Both the position numbers and the translations under genes were made by a program. Below are positions 8,135 through 17,210 of a DNA stretch of 64,000 nt, in pieces. Numbering within the stretch: position 1 is the first letter of the stretch; every line of letters starts with the position of its first letter. The DNA is from Paraburkholderia franconis (GTDB taxonomy: Bacteria; Pseudomonadota; Gammaproteobacteria; Burkholderiales; Burkholderiaceae): contig NZ_WHNP01000014.1 in assembly GCF_009362735.1 (NCBI RefSeq), positions 124,300 through 188,299 on the forward strand. The letters are read 5' to 3'. Below the pieces are notes generated by a model that saw nothing but the letters and a program-made list of their open reading frames with translations, was not told the origin of the DNA and searched no databases.

Positions 8135-11100
8135 TCAGCCGATCGTCATCAAATTCGCATTACCGCCTGCTGCTGCCGTATTCACGCTGACCGAACGTTC
8201 CGTCAACAGACGTTCGAGCGCGTAATCCTCGTCGCCGCTCTCCAGCGCGCGCGCCGCGACGCCCTGCACCGAGACGATCGGCCCCGCGCGCTTTGCGACA
8301 TCCTTCACGAGCGTCAGCAGCTCGTCGCTGTCGCCTTCGAAGAGCACGGCATCGAACGATGCTTCGGCGTTCTTCTTCACGCTCGCGTGCTGCTTCAGCG
8401 TGGCGGGGAGCGCAGCATACAGCTGCTCGCCCGCAGCGCCTTCGAACAGCGCCTTGTTGCCCGTTGCGAGCGCCGCCGCGAACTGCACGCGCGCGCCGCT
8501 TGCCGTCGACGCGACGCACAGCACCGTGCCGCGCGCGCCGAGCGTGTACGTGTTGCGCTCGCCCGTCGGACCGGACAGCACGGCCGTCGCGCCCGCCGGG
8601 ATGTGCGCGAGGTAGCCGTCGCAACGCGCGGCGAGCACCGGCTCGCGTTCCGCGATCAGCCAGTCGCGCAGCGCCGTCAGCGCAGCCGCCGGATTATCGC
8701 TTGTCGCGCCGCCGGGTGCACCATTCGATGCGCCATTGGATGCACCATTCGGCGCGCCTTGCGAAGCATCGATCATCAACGTCTGCGCGAGCGACTTCGG
8801 CAGACCGGCCGGACGTGTCGCGAGCAAACGCTGCAGATAGAGCGCGCCGCCCGCCTTCGGCCCCGTGCCCGACAGCCCTTCGCCGCCGAACGGCTGCACG
8901 CCCACGACTGCGCCGATCACGTTGCGATTCACGTAGATATTGCCCACGTGCGCGCGGCTGATCACATGCGCGATCGTTTCGTCGATACGCGTGTGGATGC
9001 CGAGCGTGAGTCCGTAACCCGTCGCGCGAATCTGTTCGAGCAGCTTGTCGAGCGCGCTGCGGCGATAACGCACGACATGCAGCACCGGACCGAATACTTC
9101 GCGCTTCAGTTCGTCGATGCTGTCGAGCTCGATCAGCGTCGGCGGCACGAACGTACCGGCTGCGCAGCCGTCCGGCGTCGGCAGCTGCGTGACCTTGCGG
9201 CCCTTCTCGCGCATCGCGGCGATGTGCGCATCGATACCGCGCTTCGCTTCCGCGTCGATCACGGGACCGACGTCGATCGACAGACGGTCCGGATTGCCGA
9301 CGGCCAGTTCCTTCATCGCGCCCGTCAGCATTTCGAGCGTGCGGTCCGCGACGTCGTCCTGCAAACAGAGAACGCGCAGCGCGGAACAACGTTGACCGGC
9401 CGAATCGAACGACGATTGCAGCACGTCCGCAACCACCTGCTCGGCGAGCGCCGACGAATCGACGATCATCGCGTTCTGGCCGCCCGTTTCGGCGATCAGC
9501 GGAATTGGCTTGCCTTCGGGGTCGAGGCGGTTCGACAGCGTCTTGTTGATCAGGCGCGCGACTTCCGTCGAGCCGGTGAACATCACGGCACGCGTACGCG
9601 CATCGGCCACCAGAGCAGCGCCGACCGTTTCGCCATCGCCCGGCAGCAGTTGCACCGCGCCCGCCGGCACGCCCGCTTCGCGCAGAATACGCACGGCTTG
9701 CGCGGCGATCAGCGGTGTCTGCTCAGCGGGCTTCGCGAGCACGGTATTGCCCGCTGCGAGCGCAGCGGCCACCTGGCCCATGAAGATCGCGAGCGGGAAG
9801 TTCCACGGGCTGATGCACACGACAGGACCGAGCGGACGATGCGTGTCGTTCGAGAACTCGTCGCGAATCTGCGCCGAGTAGTAGCGCAGGAAGTCGATTG
9901 CTTCGCGGATTTCAGCGACGGCATTCGGCAGCGACTTGCCCGCTTCGCGCACGACGAGGCCCATCAGCGTGTGCATCTGCGCTTCGAGCAGATCGGCGGC
10001 ACGCGTCAGGCAGTCGGCGCGCGCTTCGACGGGCGTCGCTTGCCAGATCGGCGCAGCGGCGACTGCATGCGCGAGCGCGGCGCTCACGTGCTCCGGCGTC
10101 GCTTCGACGACCGTGCCGACGAGGTCGCGATGATCCGACGGATTGCGCACGTCGCGTGCATTGCCGACGGCGATCTCGTTGTCTTCGAGCATCGGCGCGG
10201 CGCGCCACGGATGATTCGCGCTTGCCAGCAGCGCCGACGACAGCGACGCGAGACGATGCTCGTTCGACAGATCGAGGCCCATCGAATTGCTGCGTTCCGC
10301 GCCATACAGATTGCGCGGCAGCGGAATCTTCGCGTGCGGCGCGCCAAGCGGCATGATCTTCGACGCTTCTTCGATCGGATCGGCGACGAGTTCCTTTACG
10401 GGCACGCTTTCGTCAGCGATGCGGTTCACGAACGACGTGTTCGCGCCGTTCTCCAGCAGACGCCGCACGAGATACGCGAGCAGCGTTTCGTGCGTGCCGA
10501 CGGGTGCATACACGCGGCACGGACGGTTCAGCTTTTCGCGGCCCGTGACTTCTTCGTACAGCGGCTCGCCCATGCCGTGCAGACACTGGAACTCATACTG
10601 GCCGGGATAGTAGTTGCCGCCCGCGAGGTGATAGATCGCCGAGAGCGAGTGTGCGTTGTGCGTCGCGAACTGCGGATAGACGGCATCGGGCGCGCCGAGC
10701 AGCTTCTTCGCGCACGCGAGGTACGACACGTCCGTGTAGATCTTGCGCGTGTACACGGGATAGCCTTCGAGGCCATCCACTTGTGCGCGCTTGATTTCCG
10801 TATCCCAGTACGCGCCCTTCACGAGGCGCACCATGATGCGGTGACGGCTGCGGCGCGCCAGATCGACGATGTAGTCGATCACGAACGGGCAGCGCTTCTG
10901 ATACGCCTGCACGACGAAGCCGATGCCGTTCCAGCCTTGCAGTTCGGGATCGAAGCACAGCGCTTCGAGCAGATCGAGCGAGATTTCGAGGCGGTCCGCT
11001 TCTTCCGCGTCGATGTTCAGGCCGATGTCATAGCGGCGCGCGAGAATCGCGAGCGCGCGCACGCGCGGCAGCAGCTCGCTCATCGTGCGTTCCTGCTGCG

Positions 11101-12109
11101 AGCGTGAGTAGCGCGCATGCAATGCCGACAGCTTGATCGAAATGCCCGGGCCTTCGTAGATGCCACGGCCGCCCGCAGCCTTGCCGATCGCGTGGATCGC
11201 CTGCTCGTACGATGCGTAGTAGCGTTGCGCGTCGGCTTCCGTCGTCGCGGCTTCGCCGAGCATGTCGTACGAATAGCGGAAACCGCGTGCTTCGAACTTG
11301 CGGCTGTTCGCGAGCGCTTCGGAGATGTTCTCGCCCGTGACGAACTGCTCGCCCATCAGGCGCATCGCCATGTCGACGCCCTTGCGGATCAGCGGCTCGC
11401 CACCCTTGCCGATCATGCGCGTCAACGCCGACGACAGACCCGTTTCGCTATTCGTCGTCACCAGCTTGCCGGTGATCATCAGGCCCCAGGTTGCGGCGTT
11501 CACGAACAGCGACGGCGCGTGGCCGACGTGCGAGCGCCAGTCGCCCTTGCTGATCTTGTCGCGGATCAGCGCGTCTCGGGTCGCGCGGTCGGGAATGCGC
11601 AACAGCGCTTCGGCGAGACACATCAGCGCGACGCCTTCCTGGCTCGACAGCGAGAACTCGTGGATCAGCCCTTCGACGCCGCCGCCCGAACGCTTGCCGC
11701 GCAGCGCTTCGACGAGACGCGTGGCCATCGCCTGCACGTCGCTCGCGATGTTCGCGGGCAGACGCGCCTGGCCGATCAGGAACGGCACGCACTCGGGCTC
11801 GGGGCGACGGTAAGCCGCCGTGATCGCCGCGCGCAGCACCGACTGCGGCTGCACGCTCTGCGCGAATTCGAGGAACGGATGTGATGCGTCGCTCTCGTCG
11901 GAATCGGCGGCGGCACCGTCGGCCAGCTCGGTTGCGCCGTGATGGCCCGACAGTTCGGCGGGCAGCTGACCGTGCTCGATCTTCTCGAGGTAAGCGAAGA
12001 TCGCCTGCTTGATCAGCCAGTGCGGAGTGCGTTCGAGACGCGTGGCGGCATCTTTCAGCCGGGTACGCAAAAGGTCGTCGACCTTGACGCCAAGGGTGGT
12101 GCTCGCCAT
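8135..12109 (-). CDS. putA: Bifunctional proline dehydrogenase / P5C dehydrogenase and transcriptional repressor
   Basis: A 1324-residue trifunctional PutA, close to the 1320 residues of E. coli. It oxidises proline to glutamate in two steps at the membrane, using FAD then NAD. In order: ribbon-helix-helix DNA-binding domain (residues 1-50, STTLGVKVDDLLRTRLKDAA); proline dehydrogenase barrel (about 250-600); aldehyde dehydrogenase (about 650-1130) with catalytic cysteine in SAGQRCSALR and glutamate in IAETGGQN; and a C-terminal conserved region. A short NGAS-repeat linker lies between ALDH and C-terminal regions (DNA 8715-8750). The ATG at 12109 follows AAGAAGGAAA. The operator at 12187-12217 suggests autorepression without proline. 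Confidence 0.97.
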   Translation of the reverse strand: MASTTLGVKVDDLLRTRLKDAATRLERTPHWLIKQAIFAYLEKIEHGQLPAELSGHHGATELADGAAADSDESDASHPFLEFAQSVQPQSVLRAAITAAYRRPEPECVPFLIGQARLPANIASDVQAMATRLVEALRGKRSGGGVEGLIHEFSLSSQEGVALMCLAEALLRIPDRATRDALIRDKISKGDWRSHVGHAPSLFVNAATWGLMITGKLVTTNSETGLSSALTRMIGKGGEPLIRKGVDMAMRLMGEQFVTGENISEALANSRKFEARGFRYSYDMLGEAATTEADAQRYYASYEQAIHAIGKAAGGRGIYEGPGISIKLSALHARYSRSQQERTMSELLPRVRALAILARRYDIGLNIDAEEADRLEISLDLLEALCFDPELQGWNGIGFVVQAYQKRCPFVIDYIVDLARRSRHRIMVRLVKGAYWDTEIKRAQVDGLEGYPVYTRKIYTDVSYLACAKKLLGAPDAVYPQFATHNAHSLSAIYHLAGGNYYPGQYEFQCLHGMGEPLYEEVTGREKLNRPCRVYAPVGTHETLLAYLVRRLLENGANTSFVNRIADESVPVKELVADPIEEASKIMPLGAPHAKIPLPRNLYGAERSNSMGLDLSNEHRLASLSSALLASANHPWRAAPMLEDNEIAVGNARDVRNPSDHRDLVGTVVEATPEHVSAALAHAVAAAPIWQATPVEARADCLTRAADLLEAQMHTLMGLVVREAGKSLPNAVAEIREAIDFLRYYSAQIRDEFSNDTHRPLGPVVCISPWNFPLAIFMGQVAAALAAGNTVLAKPAEQTPLIAAQAVRILREAGVPAGAVQLLPGDGETVGAALVADARTRAVMFTGSTEVARLINKTLSNRLDPEGKPIPLIAETGGQNAMIVDSSALAEQVVADVLQSSFDSAGQRCSALRVLCLQDDVADRTLEMLTGAMKELAVGNPDRLSIDVGPVIDAEAKRGIDAHIAAMREKGRKVTQLPTPDGCAAGTFVPPTLIELDSIDELKREVFGPVLHVVRYRRSALDKLLEQIRATGYGLTLGIHTRIDETIAHVISRAHVGNIYVNRNVIGAVVGVQPFGGEGLSGTGPKAGGALYLQRLLATRPAGLPKSLAQTLMIDASQGAPNGASNGASNGAPGGATSDNPAAALTALRDWLIAEREPVLAARCDGYLAHIPAGATAVLSGPTGERNTYTLGARGTVLCVASTASGARVQFAAALATGNKALFEGAAGEQLYAALPATLKQHASVKKNAEASFDAVLFEGDSDELLTLVKDVAKRAGPIVSVQGVAARALESGDEDYALERLLTERSVSVNTAAAGGNANLMTIG
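8715..8750 (-). repeat. 3 x 12-bp tandem repeat within putA
   Basis: Three imperfect 12-bp units (GGTGCACCATTC, GATGCGCCATTG, GATGCACCATTC on the + strand) encode a run of NGAS/NGAP tetrapeptides in the linker before the C-terminal region of PutA. Repeats of this kind change copy number by slippage while keeping frame, so the linker length may vary between strains. Confidence 0.8.
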
Positions 12110-12419
12110 GTTTCCTTCTTCATGTGCCGGGCAGACGCCGGCCAAAGACTAAAAAGTTGGCCGAATCGTACCCCTCTCAATAAAAAGGTGCAACCAGTTC
12201 GATGAATCGGTTGCACCCTTCATCGAGCCTTGCTGCACAAGGGTTTGCAGTCGAAGTGCACCGTTCCCATGCACGCGGTTGCGCTCGGTGTTTTCCCTGG
12301 ATCGGTTTTGTTTCGACGCACCCTTATCGAAAGCCGAATCGCGCCGTTATACCGGTCATCAAGTGCGCGGCGACGCACGGTACGGGATTCCGAAGTCTCG
12401 CTAAAATGGGGTGGCCAGA
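12110..12419. other. putA control region and upstream spacer
   Basis: This 310-bp gap holds the putA leader, promoter and probable PutA operator (listed separately at 12165-12217). Beyond that it carries scattered partial matches to the same hexamer (GTTGCG at 12278-12283, GTGCACC near 12257) and the upstream region of the small gene starting at 12420. No further gene is seen. Confidence 0.6.
12165..12217 (-). promoter_or_regulatory. putA promoter with overlapping PutA-type operator
   Basis: On the - strand a -35 TTGCAC (12188-12193) and a -10 TACGAT (12165-12170) are spaced by exactly 17 bp, about 55 bp before the putA start. The -35 lies in one arm of a perfect 9-bp inverted repeat (12187-12195 and 12209-12217). 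Each arm contains GTTGCA, the hexamer bound by the ribbon-helix-helix domain of E. coli PutA. Binding here would block RNA polymerase. The match is seen directly; repression is inferred. Confidence 0.7.
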
Positions 12420-12581
12420 ATGGAAAAGTGGATCGTGGTAACGGGGATCTGGATGATGTTCGCGTCGTGCATGGTGCTGTTCATCCGTGGCGCCACCGGC
12501 GCGTCGCGTAACGCGTTGGAGCCCGTTGAAGTGAAAGATGACGAGCGCGATGTGAAGCAGCCGGAGTCGTTTCGGGTCTGA
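12420..12581 (+). CDS. Small single-pass membrane protein, 53 aa
   Basis: A 53-codon gene starting MEKWIVVTGIWMMF. Residues 4-23 form one hydrophobic helix, followed by a charged, acidic cytosolic or periplasmic tail ending ESFRV. The upstream context GGGGTGG, six bases before the ATG, can act as a ribosome site. Third-position GC preference in the codons and a coherent hydrophobic/charged organisation support translation. It is divergent from putA and convergent to the permease gene. I do not recognise a named family and propose no function. Confidence 0.6.
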   Translation: MEKWIVVTGIWMMFASCMVLFIRGATGASRNALEPVEVKDDERDVKQPESFRV

Positions 12582-12900
12582 GGGCCTGGCGCGTCTTTCA
12601 AGCTGGCGAAACGGCGACGCGAGCGCGCCTTTGACAGACGGAGCGCTCGCCGCCTGACAGGTCAGCAGTGCCGGGGCGAGAACCGGTTGCAATTGTCGCG
12701 AGGCGCGACAAGCCGATCGTGCACGACACACAGCCGGCTATCGGCAACGCTCGCGCCGAATCCCGAACCGAAGACAGCGAGGCCCGGAATGCTCTGCTCA
12801 AGTGAATGCCGATCGTCGGCGCGGAACCGGCAGTCCGCGCAGCAAGGGCGGCGCGCGCCGGGCTGCGCACCGATGTTGTCGTCGAGAACGGCGGGTGCGC
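12582..12900. other. Intergenic spacer, 319 bp
   Basis: This lies between the convergent 53-aa gene and the frameshifted permease gene. Short open frames on the - strand (up to 90 codons) lack a ribosome site and any recognisable protein character. No convincing terminator, promoter or RNA structure was found. Confidence 0.4.
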
Positions 12901-14326
12901 TCACGAGCCCTGTCCCAAGCTATTCCAATACGGTGCGAACACGTGCGCGGACAGCGCGTAGCCGATGGCGATATTGACGGCCACGCCGACGGTGAACGCG
13001 ATAAACGGCTTCACGCCCGTCGCCGTCAGCGAACGGATGCGGGTCGTCAGCCCGATGCTGAAGAAGCAGAAGATGAACGCCCATGTGCGCAGCGCGGTAA
13101 TCGGCGCGACGAACTCCGGCGTGACCACCTTGCGATAGTCGGCGAGCGAGTAATGGCTCGCGATCCACGTGACGAGCGCCGACGCGATCACGAAGCCGAT
13201 CACGAATTTAGGAAAGCGCGCCCAGACTTCGCGCGCATCGGCTTTCGCTGCAACGCCGTTTTCGCCGGATTCCCAGCGCGTCGTCGCGACGATCGCCAGC
13301 AGGAAAGCCCAGATGCCGATCCAGATGTCGCGGCCCACCACCTTCATCAACGTGAACGCCTGAAGCGACGCCTCCGGCGCGCCCCCCAATCGCGCTGCCC
13401 GCGTGCTTCGCGAAGTCGCCGTAGGCTTGCGCGGCGGCGATTCCCGCTGCGTCGGCGAATTCGGAGGTGCCGATCCATGCGCCCGCAACGGCCGTCGATA
13501 GCCCGAGCGAACGCGACACGAATGGCAGCACGAAGATCATCACGATCGCCCACAGGATCACGAGCGTGATCGCCACCGACGCATGCTCGCGCTTTGCGCG
13601 CACCGCGCCCGCGATCGCGATCGACGCCGATACGCCGCACACCGCGCCGCCGACGCCGAGCACGGCGGCAAAGCGCTTGTCGAGTCCGAGCGCCTTGGCG
13701 GCGAAGAAAATCACGAAGAACGTGACGAGCGAGACGATCGTCGCCTGTCCGACGGCGACGGGGCCCGCCCAGACGAGCAGCGTGAACGGCAGCGTCGCGC
13801 CGAGCAGCACGATGCCGACCTTGATGTAAAACTCGACGCGCAATCCCGCCGAGAACCACTCGGGCAGGCGGAAGACATTCGAAATCAGGAGCCCCAGCGC
13901 GAGCGCGACGAGCGGCGGTTCGAGGTTGTACTTCGATGCATTGGCCCACGCGCCCACTTCGAAGATCAGGATCGACGCGACGAACAGGATTGCGAACGAC
14001 GGCAAAAAGTGCGCGACCCGTTGCTTGAGCGCGGAAAGGCTCACACCGAACAGCGCGGCAAACACGATGAAAAGCGCGACATAGTTCGGCAGATGCTTCG
14101 CGAAGTCCTTCCCGGCCGCGCCGAGGTCCGACCATTTGGCGGGCGCCGTCGCGAGCCATTTGATGCTGCTGCCCGACGCGAACAGCGCCCACGCGACGAC
14201 GATCACCAGCAGGCCGACCCACACGGCCCACCAGTCCTCCGTCGAGAAAAGTCCGCCGCCGCGCGCGGTGGGTGCGGGTTGCGATGGCTGCGCGCCAGCC
14301 GGCAACGTATGTTTCGTGTCGCTCAT
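12901..14326 (-). pseudogene. YeiH-type putative sulfate exporter family permease, single frameshift
   Basis: A multi-pass membrane protein of the YeiH/UPF0324 (putative sulfate exporter) family, split across two frames. The start MSDTKHTLPAGAQ at 14326 begins a hydrophilic N-terminus, then about ten hydrophobic segments run in frame as far as GDFAKHAGSAIGG. The family sequence continues in the next frame as GGAPEASLQAFTLMKVVGRD and runs to the stop at 12901. The switch is at a run of six C residues (13382-13387; G6 on the coding strand); five would restore a single frame of about 474 residues. Both halves look intact, so this is either a very recent mutation or a homopolymer sequencing error. 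Confidence 0.85.
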
Positions 14327-14507
14327 TGCATTGCCCCGGTAGAAGAGGTTGCGGCGCGAAAGCGTTGTCGATTGTTATGAAATATGCGCCGATCCGGCGA
14401 AATATAGTCGAGCGAAAACGCGAAACGAAACGACCTTTTGCTCTATCGATATGACTTGAAGGGATTTGCACGCAGATGCGCGCAAGAAGGGGGCGGTGAG
14501 TGGGCGG

Positions 14508-16766
14508 CTAGATGTCGAGAGGATCGACCTCGATGCTCCAGCGCAGCACGCCTTTGATCGTGCCCAGCGCGGGTTGCCATGCGCGTAACGTCGCCTGCAG
14601 CGCCGCGCGCGACGCGCTTTCGATCAGCAACTGCGCGCGATGCACATGCATCACCTTGACGATGGTGAGCGGCACGGCGTCGTAGACCGTCACGCGCGCG
14701 GCGGCGGGAATGTCGGCGAGCGCCGCCGCGGCCTGTTGCAGGAAGGTGAGCGAGGCGTCGAGCGTGCGCCCCTCGGCGCGCAGCATCGCCTGATAGACGA
14801 ATGGCGGCAAATGCGCGTCGCGGCGCTCGGCAAGCGTCGAATTGGCGAAGCCGATGTAATCGTGGCGAGCCAGCGCGTGATACAGCGCGTGCCGCGCATA
14901 GCGCGTCTGCACGAGCACTTCGCCCGGCAGTCCGGCGCGGCCCGCGCGGCCGCTCACCTGCATCAGCTGCGCGAAAAGCCGTTCGCTCGCCCGGAAGTCG
15001 TGCGAGAAGAGCGCGGTGTCGGCGTTCAGCACGCCGACCAGCGACACGCGCCGGAAATCGTGCCCCTTCGCGATCATTTGCGTGCCGACGAGGATATCGA
15101 TCTCGCCGGCATGAACATCGGAAAAAAGCGCTTGGGCGCTGCCTTTGCGGCGCGTGCTGTCGGCGTCGATGCGCAGGATACGCGCGCCCGGCACAGCGGT
15201 AGCCAGCGCCTCCTCGACGCGCTGCGTGCCGCGCCCGAGCGGCGCGAGATCGACGTTCCCGCATTCGGGGCACGAGCGCGGAATACGCGATTCCCAGCCG
15301 CAGTGGTGGCAGCGCAGTGTGCGTTCGGGCTTGTGCAGCACGACGTAGGCGCTGCAGCGCGGACAGCCCGCGACCCAGCCGCATGCATCGCAGGCGAGTT
15401 GCGGCGCGTAGCCACGGCGGTTCAGGAACACGAGGCTTTGCTCGCCGCGTTCGAGGCGCGTTTTTAGCGCCGCGATCAGCGGCCCGGACAGTCCGTCGAC
15501 GGATGCGCGTCCGCGCCGCCGTTCGTCCTCGAGGTCGATGAGCCGGACGGTCGGCAGCGCCGCTTCAGCGACGGCGCGACGCGACAACGTCAGCCGCTTG
15601 TAGCGCCCCTGCTCGACCTGCCACCAGCTTTCCAGCGACGGCGTCGCCGATCCCAGCACGACGGGCACGCCAAGCTGCTTCGCGCGCCAGACCGCGAGAT
15701 CGCGCGCCGAATAGCGCAAGCCTTCCTGTTGCTTGTACGCGGGGTCGTGCTCCTCGTCGACGACGATGATCGACAGATGCGGCAGCGACGCCAGCACGGC
15801 GAGCCGCGTGCCGAGCACGATGCGCGCGCGCCCTGTGTGCGCGGCGAACCAGTTGCGGGCGCGCTCGCCTTCGGCCAGGCCGCTGTGCAAGGTGACGATC
15901 GCTGTATCGTCCATCGACGCGAAGCGCGCGCGGAACGCTGCCTCGAACTGCGGCGTCAGGTTGATCTCCGGCACGAGCACGAGCGCCTGTGCCTGCGGAT
16001 TCGCCGCCAGCAGCGCCGCCAGCGCGCGCAGATACACCTCCGTCTTGCCGCTGCCCGTCACGCCGTGCAGCAGAAATGGCGCGAAGCCTTGCGCGTCGCA
16101 GATCGCTTCGACGGCGGCTGTTTGTTCGTCGGTGAGCGTCGGCAGCGTTGAGTTTTGCGGGGCGTGATGCTGTGGAGGAAGCGGTGCGGCGGGATCGATC
16201 ACATCGAGCGCGACCCAGCCTTCGGCTTGCCACGCTTCGAGCGTCGCGGTGGCCTTTGGATGCAGGGTGCGGGCATCGGCGCCAGGCAGCGACTCCACTT
16301 CCGCCAACGCCGCAGCAAGACGGCGCAGCGCGCTCGCGCGGGCGGGCAGCGCGTCCGGCAACGCGGCGCGGCCCGCGGGCAGCAAACGGTAATGCTCTTC
16401 GGGCGCGAGCAGCCGCGCCCAGCGCGCCGCGTCGCGCAATGCCTGGGGCAGCGCCGGCAACGCGACTTCGCCGACACCGCGCCGGTAGTAATCCGCGGCA
16501 AACTGCGCGAGTTGCAGCCAGTGTCCGGAAAGCGGCGGGCACGCGGCGCATACGCCGGCCACCGACTTCAGACGGTCGGGCGGCACCTCACTGTGAGCGG
16601 TCACTTCGGCGATAAGCCCTACCACGTGGCGCTTTCCGAACGGCACGCTGACGAGCATTCCCGGCGCCGGCGACAGCGCGACGTCGCAGCGGTAGTCGAA
16701 AAGCGTCGGCAGCGGATGATCGAGCGCGACGCGGACGTAAGTGCCCGTCAGATCGTCGATCCGCAT
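14508..16766 (-). CDS. priA: Primosomal protein N', replication restart helicase
   Basis: A 752-residue PriA helicase that reloads the replisome at stalled forks. It has an N-terminal 3'BD domain (residues 1-105), Walker A GVTGSGKT at 235-242, a DEEH box in VVDEEHDPAYKQQEG, the SATPS motif III, and a zinc module between helicase lobes with eight cysteines (CDACGWVAGCPRC then CHHCGW then CPECG). It ends with a C-terminal domain. The length fits the family. Two DnaA-box-like 9-mers lie within 135 bp upstream, which could tie expression to replication. The permease gene lies downstream on the same strand, starting 181 bp past the stop. Confidence 0.97.
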   Translation of the reverse strand: MRIDDLTGTYVRVALDHPLPTLFDYRCDVALSPAPGMLVSVPFGKRHVVGLIAEVTAHSEVPPDRLKSVAGVCAACPPLSGHWLQLAQFAADYYRRGVGEVALPALPQALRDAARWARLLAPEEHYRLLPAGRAALPDALPARASALRRLAAALAEVESLPGADARTLHPKATATLEAWQAEGWVALDVIDPAAPLPPQHHAPQNSTLPTLTDEQTAAVEAICDAQGFAPFLLHGVTGSGKTEVYLRALAALLAANPQAQALVLVPEINLTPQFEAAFRARFASMDDTAIVTLHSGLAEGERARNWFAAHTGRARIVLGTRLAVLASLPHLSIIVVDEEHDPAYKQQEGLRYSARDLAVWRAKQLGVPVVLGSATPSLESWWQVEQGRYKRLTLSRRAVAEAALPTVRLIDLEDERRRGRASVDGLSGPLIAALKTRLERGEQSLVFLNRRGYAPQLACDACGWVAGCPRCSAYVVLHKPERTLRCHHCGWESRIPRSCPECGNVDLAPLGRGTQRVEEALATAVPGARILRIDADSTRRKGSAQALFSDVHAGEIDILVGTQMIAKGHDFRRVSLVGVLNADTALFSHDFRASERLFAQLMQVSGRAGRAGLPGEVLVQTRYARHALYHALARHDYIGFANSTLAERRDAHLPPFVYQAMLRAEGRTLDASLTFLQQAAAALADIPAAARVTVYDAVPLTIVKVMHVHRAQLLIESASRAALQATLRAWQPALGTIKGVLRWSIEVDPLDI

Positions 16767-17210
16767 AGCCGCCGTTCCTCGGGACGGTTATTCACAGGCT
16801 GGCAGCCCCTGGCGTCACACTTAAAGTAAAACTTCAATTTCGGCGCTAAGTTTTGAATTTGCATCGACAATTGCGCCCCGGCCGCCCCGCCTGTGGATAA
16901 CTTTGTTGAGAACTCGGCTCGAATGCGCCGAAGACCGCGCCACGCGGGCCTCTCTGTGGGATAGCGCACATTTGTCTTAAGATCCGCGAAGCCTTGTCAC
17001 TCAAGGGATTGGTCGAAAATCCACGATTTTTTCGAGCATGATGCGACAATCAATCCCTCTACTGCGGCGCAACGTGACAAATGTGCATAAGTCAAGTCTT
17101 GACAACGTCGAGAGCGCCATTGGGCGGCCTATGGAACGCTAATTTCCCCTTTGGCCGACAGCCCGCGTCGCTGCGTCGCAACAAAATCGTCACATTGCGA
17201 TGAGCCCGCC
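16767..17210. other. priA upstream region with DnaA boxes and inverted repeats
   Basis: This 444-bp gap holds a DnaA box variant TTATTCACA (16788-16796), a perfect DnaA box in reverse orientation TGTGGATAA (16892-16900), and an AT-rich patch between them (about 16819-16860). It also holds an 11-bp inverted repeat GCACATTTGTC / GACAAATGTGC (16966-16976 and 17076-17086) and a 6-bp inverted repeat GTCAAG-T-CTTGAC (17091-17103). It must contain the priA promoter and the 3' end of the hemE transcript. No protein-coding gene is supported. Confidence 0.6.

Noticed and set aside
7919..11107. A 1062-codon open frame on the + strand opposite putA
   Set aside because: It is very rich in Arg, His and Ala, has no recognisable domain, and mirrors a confidently identified gene. 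High-GC genomes give such shadow frames; the same applies to the long frames opposite atpD, atpA, mnmG and the ThDP enzyme.
12187..12217. Hairpin with a U-rich tail read as a - strand terminator
   Set aside because: The arms carry the PutA hexamer and overlap a well-spaced -35, and no - strand gene lies upstream that would need terminating. An operator explains it better.
16846..17049. Short - strand frames upstream of priA
   Set aside because: They lack ribosome sites and protein character, and overlap DnaA boxes and repeats.
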